A DNA stretch of 64,000 nt. Origin: Nocardioides salarius (GTDB lineage: Bacteria; Actinomycetota; Actinomycetes; Propionibacteriales; Nocardioidaceae). Positions 9,023-16,568 of the stretch are shown piece by piece. The stretch spans positions 2,046,001 through 2,110,000 of the forward strand of contig NZ_JAFBBZ010000001.1 of assembly GCF_016907435.1 (NCBI RefSeq). The letters are read 5' to 3'. Under the pieces are notes generated by a model that searched no databases, was not told the DNA's origin, and saw only the letters and a program-made list of their open reading frames with translations. The translations under genes were made by a program, and so were the position numbers. Position 1 is the stretch's first letter. Each line of letters begins with the position of its first letter.

Positions 9023-9192
9023 ATGCAACAAAAAGCGGAGGGCGAGCTGGTCTCGGTGGAGACAATCGAGCAGGAGCTGACGTTGTTGGTGCGTGGCGCC
9101 CAGAAGGTGCACTTGCGCGGCGGGATCGAGCGGCCCCCACGAGCGCGGCTCGGAACCCTCTGGTCCGGAAGAACGGCGCCGGACTGTCTGCG
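9023..9192 (+). pseudogene. Truncated MarR-type regulator remnant
   Basis: From ATG 9023 the reading looks like the N-terminal dimerisation helix of a MarR regulator (SVETIEQELTLLVRGAQKVH). After about 45 residues the match fades, and the frame runs antisense into the thioesterase gene that ends at 9193. A complete MarR protein needs about 140 residues, so this is at most a remnant cut by rearrangement. The assignment rests on a short resemblance. The rest of the 8860-9192 gap shows nothing else. Confidence 0.35.
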
Positions 9193-9681
9193 TCAGATTG
9201 GCAAGCCCTGGTTGAAGTGGGTCACGTCCACAGAAAGGAAGAGGGCCGAGGCGGAGGCGACACGTGACCCTCCGAGCTGCTTCATGTCGGCTTCCATGAA
9301 GAGTTTGCGCCCTTCTGTGCGGGTGACCCTGGCGGCGAGGTCGTAGGTAGTGCCGAGGATGACCGGTGAGTCGTAGAGCACCTCGAGCTTCCGGGTCACC
9401 GCAGGACCGCCCGTGAGGTAGAGCAGGAACCCGAAGAGGTCGTCGAAAACGGTTGCTACGGCACCGCCGTGGGCGATCCCGGGTGCGCCCACGTGACGTT
9501 CATCGAAGACGTGGGTCGCGTGCACCTCCTCTCCTCGACGATTGACGGTGAGGTGGTGGCCGTGCGGGTTGTCGGGTCCACAGGCGAGGCAGAGGGTGTG
9601 GTGCGGGGGAAGTTGAGCACCATCAGCGTGCAGCCGGAACTTCTCGTTCCAGCTGGCGAGGAGCTCCTCCATGCTGCTCAC
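9193..9681 (-). CDS. PaaI/hotdog-fold acyl-CoA thioesterase
   Basis: The 162-residue hotdog-fold protein has the PaaI-type active-site segment HGGAVATVFDDLFGF (about residues 70-84), where the Asp acts in thioester hydrolysis. An N-terminal CLACGPDNPHG block is typical of this subgroup. Such enzymes hydrolyse acyl-CoA or aryl-CoA thioesters and often relieve CoA trapping during aromatic or fatty acid breakdown. The GTG start at 9681 overlaps the stop of the upstream TetR gene in a GTGA junction, so the two are translationally coupled. Divergent transcription of a P450 gene suggests a shared substrate. Confidence 0.88.
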   Translation of the reverse strand: MSSMEELLASWNEKFRLHADGAQLPPHHTLCLACGPDNPHGHHLTVNRRGEEVHATHVFDERHVGAPGIAHGGAVATVFDDLFGFLLYLTGGPAVTRKLEVLYDSPVILGTTYDLAARVTRTEGRKLFMEADMKQLGGSRVASASALFLSVDVTHFNQGLPI

Positions 9682-10304
9682 AGCGGGTCACCCCGCCGCT
9701 GGTCGCGACTGCCAGGTGTCGCGAGACCGTCGAGGACCAGCTCGGTGATCGCGGCGGAGAACCGTGCTGCGTCGGCGGACGGGTCGGCGGAGGGCCCCTC
9801 GACGGCCGCGCTGAGGCCAGCGACGGTGATGGCACCGAAGACGCTCAAGGCCACGGCTGCCGGGTCGGCGACCTGGCGCAGGGACCCGTCGGAGACACCG
9901 TCAGCCAATAGTTGCTCGATCGGTTCGTAGAAGGCAGTCCGCAGTGCCGCCGCCAACTCGGGCAGCCGGGTCGCGCGTCCGAGGTCGCCGACCAGTGCCC
10001 GGCACAAGGACGGGTGCTCGAGCATCACGCCCAGCTGCGCCAGCACAGCCGCCTCGAGTCGGGTCCGCGCGTTCTCCTCACTCGTGACCGCAACACCGAC
10101 GGCTCCGGCGATCATGTCCAACAGGTCGCCGAGGAGAAACTCCAGCACGGCATTCTTGCCGTCGAGGTGGTAGTAGATCGTGGCCTTGGGGATGCCCGTG
10201 GCTTCGGCGATGTCTTCGATCTTGGTGCCGTCCAGACCGCGCTCCGCGATCAGCTCCGCCGCCCCGTAGAGCTGACTGGCCAACTTCGCCGGAAGCTTCC
10301 TCAT
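9678..10304 (-). CDS. TetR family regulator of the thioesterase/P450 locus
   Basis: The 208-residue protein has a clear N-terminal HTH (IEDIAEATGIPKATIYYHLD, about residues 29-48), and its C-terminal part resembles TetR_C ligand domains. It is first in a two-gene unit with the thioesterase, joined by a 4-base overlap, and is divergent from the P450 gene. A perfect 17-base inverted repeat at 10,376-10,392 in the divergent region is the probable operator, controlling both directions. The ligand is likely a P450 substrate or its CoA derivative, by inference from context only. Confidence 0.9.
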   Translation of the reverse strand: MRKLPAKLASQLYGAAELIAERGLDGTKIEDIAEATGIPKATIYYHLDGKNAVLEFLLGDLLDMIAGAVGVAVTSEENARTRLEAAVLAQLGVMLEHPSLCRALVGDLGRATRLPELAAALRTAFYEPIEQLLADGVSDGSLRQVADPAAVALSVFGAITVAGLSAAVEGPSADPSADAARFSAAITELVLDGLATPGSRDQRRGDPL

Positions 10305-10375
10305 CCCACACGTCTCCGTTCGGGTGCCGTCGATCTCGGTGAGGTCGCGGGTCTCGACCTATGCGACATCGTATG

Positions 10376-10392
10376 TTGTACTCACAGTACAA
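10376..10392. promoter_or_regulatory. Probable TetR operator TTGTACT-CAC-AGTACAA
   Basis: A perfect inverted repeat with 7-base arms and a 3-base centre lies between the divergent TetR (10,304) and P450 (10,534) genes. Just left, ACAT-CGT-ATGT at 10,366-10,376 forms a second smaller dyad. Its location and symmetry fit a TetR dimer site acting on both promoters. Confidence 0.65.
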
Positions 10393-10533
10393 ACCAAGAG
10401 TTCAGAAGATGACGCGGCCCACCGAGCGACGGTCGGTGGGCGGCACGGTCGTCGCCCCCGCCCACTGTCCGTACTCGACATCGATCACAGCCGAGGGCTG
10501 CGGATGAAGGAGCGACCGCGAAGGAGATGTTCG

Positions 10534-11712
10534 ATGAGCGATCAGCCACTGACCTACAGCCCGTTCGACGCCGAGGTGATAGCTGACCCCTATCCCGTCT
10601 ACCGAGAGCTGCGGGCCAACTCCCCGGCCCACTGGTCGCGCGAGGCCAACTCGTGGGTACTCAGCCGGTACGACGACGTCTCCGCCGCCCTGGCCGACCC
10701 GGCGACGTACTCCTCAGCGTCGGGCATCTTCCCAACCCCACCCGGGGTCGACATGACGGAACTGTTCCTGCCGATGCTCATCATGAGCGATCCACCCCGG
10801 CACACCCAGCTGCGCCAGATCGTCAGTCGAGCCTTCACCCCGCGTCGCATCGCAGCGCTCGAGCCGCACATCGAGACCTTGGTCAAGGACCTCCTCGACC
10901 AAACTCCGGAGGCAGGCAATTGGGAGTTCGTCTCCGGGTTCGCCGGCCCGCTTCCCGCCATCGTCATCGCGGACATGCTCGGCGTTCCGCGTGACGACCG
11001 TGATCAGTTCCGGGCATGGTCCACCACGCTGATCCAGTCGAATCCTGTCCGAGGAGAGTTCGGCGCCGGGCTGGATGCCGCCGCCGCGCTCTACGAGTAC
11101 TTCACAGCCTTCCTCGCCGAGCGACGCGCGCACCCTCAAGACGACCTCATGACGGCACTCGTCCAGGCCGAAGTCGACGGCGAGTACCTCAGCGAAGAAG
11201 AGCTGCTCGGGTTCTGCCTACTGCTGCTCGTCGCCGGGCACGAGACCACCACCAACCTACTCTCCAACAGCGCCGTGGTGCTCGCCCAGCACCCCGATGT
11301 CCGACAGCAGCTGGCGGACGACCCAGAACTCGTGCCGGCCGCGGTCGAGGAACTACTTCGCTTCGACTCACCCGTCCAGGGCCTCGCGCGAACCCTCACC
11401 GCGCCGGTGGAGCTGCACGGGGAAAGCATGCAGACCGGTGACACGGTGCTGCTTCTCTTCGGTTCGGCCAACCGCGACGATCACGCCTTTCCCCACGCAG
11501 ACCGCTTCGACGTCAACCGGCACCCCGAACGACAGGTTGCCTTCGGACGCGGCATCCACTTCTGCCTCGGCGCATCCTTGGCCCGCCTCGAAGCACGCAT
11601 CGCTCTCCAGACACTGCTGACTCGCCGTCCTGACTGGGACGTCGACCTCGACGCGGCCGTCAGGCTCCACTCCGGCCCGATCCGGGGCTACATCTCGCTG
11701 CCCATGCAGTAG
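10534..11712 (+). CDS. Cytochrome P450
   Basis: ATG 10,534 is preceded by AAGGAG with seven bases between, and gives 392 residues, a usual length for soluble bacterial P450s. The I-helix oxygen-binding motif is AGHETTTN (about residues 232-239) and the K-helix ExxR is EELLRF (about 270). The heme ligand is Cys344 in FGRGIHFCLG. The enzyme inserts one oxygen atom into an organic substrate using electrons from a ferredoxin and its reductase. The reductase fragment at the window start could serve it, though 10 kb away. The divergent TetR-thioesterase pair suggests that the product enters CoA-dependent breakdown. The substrate cannot be predicted. Confidence 0.94.
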   Translation: MSDQPLTYSPFDAEVIADPYPVYRELRANSPAHWSREANSWVLSRYDDVSAALADPATYSSASGIFPTPPGVDMTELFLPMLIMSDPPRHTQLRQIVSRAFTPRRIAALEPHIETLVKDLLDQTPEAGNWEFVSGFAGPLPAIVIADMLGVPRDDRDQFRAWSTTLIQSNPVRGEFGAGLDAAAALYEYFTAFLAERRAHPQDDLMTALVQAEVDGEYLSEEELLGFCLLLLVAGHETTTNLLSNSAVVLAQHPDVRQQLADDPELVPAAVEELLRFDSPVQGLARTLTAPVELHGESMQTGDTVLLLFGSANRDDHAFPHADRFDVNRHPERQVAFGRGIHFCLGASLARLEARIALQTLLTRRPDWDVDLDAAVRLHSGPIRGYISLPMQ

Positions 11713-12072
11713 ACGCCCAACGCGGAACGGACGACATACGAGACGATCCGCGATCGACCCGCACCGTGTCCTCGACACCGAGGACGTCGCAGACGCTCCG
11801 CTGGCTCCTGGCACGGGTCGTCCACCGCAGAGCCGAGCCAAGCACCTACGGCGACCTCCAAGACTGGGAGGGCACGGTCATCGAGGGCTGCGGCATGCCG
11901 TCGAGACGCTCCGGGAATGCTGTGGTCACGACCCTGTGCGAACGTCAACTTCGCCGCCGTTTCGTCACGGTCTGGTCGACCACTCCGCCGGTCCGCACAC
12001 GCGCGAGTGCGGACTCCTGTCCCGGTCCGAGGACGTCCGCTGACCAGTAGCCGCGCGGGTACCCTGAGACGC
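11713..12072. other. 360-base gap behind the P450 gene
   Basis: A perfect 7-base stem with a 4-base loop (GTCCTCG-ACAC-CGAGGAC, 11,768-11,785) lies about 55 bases after the P450 stop and may be a weak terminator. No T-run follows. I see no coding region in the remainder. A TACCCT box at 12,060-12,065 belongs to the promoter of the next, interrupted gene. Confidence 0.45.
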
Positions 12073-12150
12073 ATGCCCTACCGTCGCTGGACCCGGCTCG
12101 GGATAGTCGCCGTGGCCAGCCACCTCGGCTACGAGCTAGGGCGTGTCTCC

Positions 12151-12714
12151 CTATTCGCGAAGCCAGATGGTGATGGCGCGTAGGACCACGCCTCCTCGGT
12201 AGACCGCGGCGAGTTTGTCGTAGCGGGTAGCCAGACCGCGCCACTGTTTGTGGTCGTTGAAGGATCGCTCGATGACGTTGCGCCCCTTGTAGGTCGTGGC
12301 GTCGAATGCCGGCGGCCGGCCGCCGGCCGAGCCGCGACGCTTGCGGTGGGCGATCTGGTCCGAAGGCTGCGGGATGACCGCTCGGACACCTCGTGATCGC
12401 AGCTCGGTGCGAATCGCGCGTGAGGAGTAGGCCTTGTCGCCGAGCACCGCATCCGGGCGGGTGCGCGGCCGCCCTGGCCCCATTCGCTTGACGGCCAGGT
12501 GCGACAGGAGAGGCTTGAGCATGGGCGAGTCGCCGGACTGGCCTGGTGTCAGCGCGATGACCAGTGGGCGGCCCTGTCCGTCGACGAGCTGATGGATCTT
12601 GGTCGACATCCCGCCGCGCGAGCGACCGAGGGCATGGTCGGGAGGCTCGGCCCGCAGATCCTTGTAGTTCGGTTCAGCCCCCTGTGCGGCGCCCGGCTGG
12701 GACCTCGACCCGGC
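12151..12714 (-). CDS. IS5-family transposase, second frame (orfB, catalytic C-terminal part)
   Basis: This frame carries the second and third catalytic residues: Asp in VLGDKAYSS and Glu in NVIERSFNDHKQWRG, followed by the family-typical LATRYDKLA. It opens after a stop at 12,715-12,717 and overlaps the end of orfA. An ATG at 12,609 could give a separate 152-residue product, but conserved sequence (EPPDHALGRSRGG) begins before it. Expression as a fusion by frameshifting is therefore more likely. The shift needed from orfA is +1 (or -2), near the five-G run at 12,678-12,682 read on the minus strand. Confidence 0.85.
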   Translation of the reverse strand, partial: AGSRSQPGAAQGAEPNYKDLRAEPPDHALGRSRGGMSTKIHQLVDGQGRPLVIALTPGQSGDSPMLKPLLSHLAVKRMGPGRPRTRPDAVLGDKAYSSRAIRTELRSRGVRAVIPQPSDQIAHRKRRGSAGGRPPAFDATTYKGRNVIERSFNDHKQWRGLATRYDKLAAVYRGGVVLRAITIWLRE

Positions 12715-13054
12715 TCAACGTGGTGGCGTGCTGGTGAGCGCGGTTGATCGTGGAGTCGACCGAGACGTTCCATTCCACGGCTCCAGCGGCGTCGGCCTCA
12801 GAAACCAGGCGAGCGTGAATTCTGTCCCAGGTCCCGTCCGTGCTGAACCGCTTGTGACGCTTCCAGATCGTCTGCCACGGTCCGAAGGACTCCGGCAGGT
12901 CTCGCCACGCCACCCCGGTCCGGAGCCGGTAGACGATGCCCTCGATCACTTGTCGGTGATCGCGGAACGGCCGCCCCCTCTGCCCGTCAGACGAGGGCAT
13001 CAGAGGCTCGACACGGGCCCATTGAGCGTCAGTCAGCACAGCAGAACGCGACAT
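12674..13054 (-). CDS. IS5-family transposase, first frame (orfA, N-terminal part)
   Basis: The 126-residue frame begins MSRSAVLTDAQWARVEPLMP and contains the DUF4096-type N-terminal domain (YRLRTGVAWRDLPESFGPW). The first catalytic Asp is in VSVDSTINRAHQHA. Its stop at 12,674-12,676 lies just after a GGGGG run, where orfB continues the protein. Together the frames make a transposase of about 290 residues, normal for the IS427-like branch of IS5. The start codon faces the right end of the element. Confidence 0.88.
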   Translation of the reverse strand: MSRSAVLTDAQWARVEPLMPSSDGQRGRPFRDHRQVIEGIVYRLRTGVAWRDLPESFGPWQTIWKRHKRFSTDGTWDRIHARLVSEADAAGAVEWNVSVDSTINRAHQHATTLSRVEVPAGRRTGG

Positions 13055-13717
13055 GAGTCAACAATCCCGGCCCGACCCCGCGTTCTTTAGGAGACACGCC
13101 CTAGGCGTCACCGTCCGGCACTTCAACGTTCTCGTCGAGTCCGGCCAGATCATTCGCGTTGGCGCCGGACTGGTTGACCGTGCCTCCGTTGAGCGCTACC
13201 TGGCCTCCCACTCCGGCGGCCGCAAGCGCGTATGGGCTGAGCACACAGCCTGGGGCGCCATCGCGCTCCTCTCCGGCGAGCAGGCTCCCTGGCTCGGCCA
13301 GGTCCAGCGCTCACGACTGCGCTCCGCCCTACGCCAGGTCACCGAGACCGACGACCTGCTCACCCGGCTGCGGGGCCGGGCACAGGTCACGACCTGCACC
13401 GGGCACCGTTCCGTCGCGGAGCGGTTACGCCACGACCTCGTCACCGTGGACCGCTCGCGCCTGGGTCTGGTGGAGGACGCCGCCGTCGTCGACGGCTACT
13501 TGGCTGCGGACGACCTCGACAACGCCGTACGACGCTACCGGCTCCGCCAGGACGCTTCGGGGGCCATCACCCTGCGCGCGACCTCCTTCGATCTCGACAC
13601 CGTACGGCGGCTCGCGCATGGCCGGGCCCTAGGAGCCATCGACGCCGCCACCTCCCTCGACCCCCGCGAGCGCGGGTTGGGGGAGCGAGCGCTACGCATC
13701 GTCTTGGAGACCTTCGC

Positions 13718-14526
13718 GTGAGCGACCCGATCAAGCCGGAGCGTCCCACCGTCGACATCACTGGCGCGGAAGGCGGGTGGCCCGACCCGTGGCCGAACGT
13801 CGCCGAAATCGCCTCGGTCCTCTCCGCCGACCGGTGGACCCTGGTGGGCGGCCTGATGACCCAGCTCCACTCGGTGCACCACGGCCTGGGCGTCGTGCGC
13901 CCGACCAACGATGTCGACATCGTCCTGCACATCGAGACCACCCGCGGTGTGGCGGACGCCACTGCCGGGGCCCTGCGTGCCCTCGGCTACGAACTGCGCT
14001 CCGCAGTCGACCCCCGCAACAACACCGCCCACCGCTTCCTGCGCGGAACCAGCACCATCGACCTCGTCACCGGCGCACCGGAGGAGGCCGACAAGACACA
14101 GGAGATCGTCGACGTTCTCGTCTCCGACCACCACGCCCCGAGCGTCACCGAGCGCCTCGCTGGCCGCGACATGGTCCAGATCGAGGGTGGCACCCAGGCG
14201 CTGCGCCGCACCATCAACGCCCGCTTGGAGATCACCCCGGGCACCTTCACCACCATCTCGGTCCCGCGGCCCTTCGGCGCCGTCGTCCTCAAGTCCGCCG
14301 CCCACAAAGCCGACTCCCGCGACCCAGACCGCCACCTCTACGACGCCGCCGCGCTCCTGGCATGCATCGACGACCCTTTCGCCGAGCGCGAGAGATCACC
14401 GGCTCCGACCGCCCGCGCCTCATCTGGCTCCGCGACCGCCTCCCAGCCGGACACCCTGCCTGGACGCGGCTCCCGGCACGGGCCCGCGACGACGCGATGT
14501 CAGCACTCGACGTACTCACCGACTGA
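13718..14526 (+). pseudogene. AbiEii-like nucleotidyltransferase (putative toxin), frameshifted near 14,390
   Basis: The start GTG overlaps the stop of the upstream gene. The protein has the polymerase-beta-type nucleotidyltransferase signature VGGLMTQLH...RPTNDVDIV (about residues 42-70), as in AbiEii/type IV toxins, which are thought to add nucleotides to tRNA or other targets. The original frame reads well to about 14,390 (CIDDPFAERE). The natural C-terminus then continues in the next frame (ITGSDRPRLIWLRDRL to ALDVLTD, stop at 14,526). One missing base near 14,389-14,395 explains this. Without it the frame runs on to 14,635 with an unrelated tail. A sequencing error is possible. Confidence 0.7.
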
Positions 14527-14824
14527 GCGCGGTGCGCTCCCGATGAATCCATGCGTCATCGTCGGTCAGGCGAAGCACGCTACGCGGCAGAGTCGCATGT
14601 CAGCCCCGCGTCGGTGCGGCTTGAGCAGGTCGTAGTCGAACGGGCACAACGGCCCATCGAGTCGGGCGGTGCACCAGCAACCGTCCTGGCTGCGGGCTCG
14701 GCTGCCAGCACACCGAGGGGCTTCGCACAGCCACGCCCGCGGTGCGTCAGCAACCGGGTGTGGGCACCGATGGGTTGCTGGGTCGCCGCTGCCCCACGTA
14801 CACGCCGCGGCCGACACCCGGCGC
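14527..14824. other. Gap of about 300 bases at the edge of the accessory region
   Basis: No gene is supported. The minus strand from about 14,750 to 14,566 reads as a Cys-rich peptide (WCTARLDGPLCPFDYDLLKP) ending in a stop, but no start codon fits nearby. It may be a remnant. Beyond this point coding density rises sharply. Confidence 0.4.
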
Positions 14825-15607
14825 CTAGCGCAGGTCGTCGGCGAAGCGCCGGCGCACCTGCGCCTGGTAGAGCGAGGGCGCGAGGCGCCACAGCAGGCTG
14901 GCCACGACCGTGCCCCGGTCGGGGAAGAGCCGCGGCCGGCCGGCCTGCAGCGCCCGGTCGATGCGCGCGGCGGTGTCGTCGGCCGAGCGCAGCCGCCCCA
15001 CGGTCGAGCGGGCGCGACCGGTGGGCCGGCCGTCCTCACCCAGGGCGTGCTGCTCGATCGGGGTGTCCAGGAACGAGGGGTGCACCATCAGCACCCGCAC
15101 ACCCTGCGGCTCCAGCTCGAGGCGCAGCACCTCGAAGAACTGGGTGAGCGCCGCCTTCGCCGCGCCGTACGCCGCCCGGCCGGGCACCGGCATCCAGCCG
15201 GCCATCGAGGAGATGCACACGACCGTGCCGCGGCTCTCGCGCAGCAGCGGCAGCGCCGCCAGCGTCAGCTCGACCGGGCCCTGCCAGTCGACGGCCATCA
15301 CGGTGCGGAAGACCGCGGGGTCGGTGCGGTGCGCGGGGCTGCGGTGGGTGATGCCGGCGTTGTTGACGAGCACGTCGAGACGACCGAACCGCTCGCGGGT
15401 CGCCTCGACCAGCGCCGCCAGGTCGCCTGCGTCGGTCACGTCGGTGACCACGCCCAGCACCCGCTCCGGGTCGAGGCCGTCGACCCGGTCGGCCAGGCCG
15501 GCGGCGTCGACGTCGGCGAGCACCAGGTCGTGGCCGGCCTCGTACCAGCGCCGGGTCATCGCCCAGCCCAGCCCGGAGGCCGCGCCGGTCACGAGCACGA
15601 CGCTCAC
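14825..15607 (-). CDS. Short-chain dehydrogenase/reductase
   Basis: The 260-residue protein is a classical SDR: nucleotide-binding TGAASGLG at residues 7-14, NNAG near 88, and the catalytic Ser...Tyr-X3-Lys as SSMAGWMP...AAYGAAK (about 133-153). It oxidises or reduces a hydroxy/keto group using NAD(P). It is last in the operon FMO - BASS transporter - epimerase - SDR, 10 bases after the epimerase stop. It may act on an alcohol or ketone linked to the FMO reaction. The substrate is unknown. Confidence 0.9.
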   Translation of the reverse strand: MSVVLVTGAASGLGWAMTRRWYEAGHDLVLADVDAAGLADRVDGLDPERVLGVVTDVTDAGDLAALVEATRERFGRLDVLVNNAGITHRSPAHRTDPAVFRTVMAVDWQGPVELTLAALPLLRESRGTVVCISSMAGWMPVPGRAAYGAAKAALTQFFEVLRLELEPQGVRVLMVHPSFLDTPIEQHALGEDGRPTGRARSTVGRLRSADDTAARIDRALQAGRPRLFPDRGTVVASLLWRLAPSLYQAQVRRRFADDLR

Positions 15608-15617
15608 GCCGACCCCC

Positions 15618-16568
15618 TCATGCCAGCACCATCCCGCGCGCCTGGGCGAAGCCCTCGAGCACCTCGAGCGTGGTGCGCTGCGGCACGTAGCCCATCTCCT
15701 CCTTGAGCCGCCGGTTCGACAGCACCGGGCGGTAGCGCAGGAACGCCACCTGCTCGGGGCCGACCGGCCTCCCCCGCCAGCGCTGCACCTGCAGCCCGGC
15801 GCGCACCAGCGGCACCGGCAGCGCCAGCAGCGGCTTCCCGAGCCGCTCGGCGATCTCGGGCATGGTCAGCGCGCCGTCACCGGCGAGGTTGTAGATCCCG
15901 GCGTGGTCGGTCGCGATGCCCTGCTCGAGCACCCCGAGCACGTCCTGGTCCCAGATCAGCACGAACGGCGAGGGGCAGCCGCGCAGCGCGACCACCCGGG
16001 GGCCGGTGAACAGCCCGGTGATCTGGTTGTCGGTGCTGTCGCCGAGCACGGTGCCGGGGCGCAGCACCAGCTGGCGCAGCCGCGGGTGGCTCTGGCGGTA
16101 GCCGGCCAGCAGCTCCTCGACCCGGCGCTTGTGGTCGCTGTAGGCGAACTCGGGGTTGCCGCGCAGCGGGTCGTGCTCGTCGATCCACGCCGGGTTGTCG
16201 GGGTGGTAGCCGTAGGCCGCACCCGAGCTGGTCACCGTCAGGTGCTCCACCCCGGCGCCCAGGCAGGCCTCGACCACGTTGCGGGTGCCGTTGACGTCGA
16301 TGTCGAAGTCGCGGGCCCGGTCGCGGGAGGCGACCAGCACCGAGGCCAGGTGCACGACGTGGGTCGCGCCGAAGCCGCGCAGCGTCTCGACGAGCGCCGG
16401 GTCGCGCACGTCGCCGCGGCGCAGCTCGAAGCCCAGCTCGCCCGGGTCCGCCACCTCGGCGGGGTCGCGCACGTCGAGCCCCAGCACGTCGTACGACGCC
16501 GCGAGACGTGTGGCGAGCTGGCGGCCCAGGTAGCCGGCCGCACCGGTGACGACGACGCGGCGGCTCAT
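15618..16568 (-). CDS. NAD-dependent epimerase/dehydratase family protein (extended SDR)
   Basis: From ATG 16,568 the protein has 316 residues. It begins with the Rossmann motif VVVTGAAGYLGRQLA, has VVHLASV near residue 75, and an atypical catalytic region SSGAAYG...YSDHKRRVEE (Tyr and Lys near 143-147). This fits the extended SDR group of sugar-nucleotide epimerases and related ketoreductases. ATG overlaps the stop of the transporter gene (ATGA at 16,565-16,568), showing tight coupling. The operon suggests work on a lipophilic ketone or steroid-like compound rather than a sugar, but that is inference. Confidence 0.88.
   Translation of the reverse strand: MSRRVVVTGAAGYLGRQLATRLAASYDVLGLDVRDPAEVADPGELGFELRRGDVRDPALVETLRGFGATHVVHLASVLVASRDRARDFDIDVNGTRNVVEACLGAGVEHLTVTSSGAAYGYHPDNPAWIDEHDPLRGNPEFAYSDHKRRVEELLAGYRQSHPRLRQLVLRPGTVLGDSTDNQITGLFTGPRVVALRGCPSPFVLIWDQDVLGVLEQGIATDHAGIYNLAGDGALTMPEIAERLGKPLLALPVPLVRAGLQVQRWRGRPVGPEQVAFLRYRPVLSNRRLKEEMGYVPQRTTLEVLEGFAQARGMVLA

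Larger units (their letters stand above)
12140..13100 (-). mobile_element. IS5-family insertion sequence, 961 bases, with CTAG target duplication
   Basis: The ends are perfect 11-base inverted repeats (GGCGTGTCTCC at 12,140-12,150 and its complement at 13,090-13,100). CTAG occurs directly outside both ends (12,136-12,139 and 13,101-13,104), as expected for a YTAR-type target. Inside are two overlapping transposase frames with a DDE triad. The intact ends and open frames suggest a recent insertion. It split the gene that starts at 12,073. Confidence 0.92.
12073..13721 (+). pseudogene. AbiEi-like antitoxin/DNA-binding partner gene, split by an IS element
   Basis: Codons 1-22 (12,073-12,138) and the downstream part from 13,105 join in frame once the IS and one CTAG copy are removed, giving about 228 residues. 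The join restores a continuous HTH-like N-terminus (ASHLGYELGVTVRHFNVLVE) followed by a region resembling AbiEi-type partners. A TACCCT box seven bases before ATG 12,073 suggests a leaderless transcript. The stop overlaps the next gene's start (GTGA at 13,718), so the pair was translationally coupled. An ATG at 13,053 inside the IS end opens a hybrid frame in which 16 IS-derived residues replace the native first 21 or so, so partial function may survive. The antitoxin role is inferred from the nucleotidyltransferase partner. Confidence 0.7.

Noticed and set aside
11766..12050. A 94-codon plus-strand frame behind the P450 gene
   Set aside because: The translation has no hydrophobic core or motif, is rich in Arg, Thr and Ser, and includes a hairpin that looks like a terminator.
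14566..14750. Cys-rich minus-strand peptide ending at 14,566
   Set aside because: The composition looks somewhat protein-like, but there is no suitable start codon, ribosome site or family match, so it is not listed as a gene.
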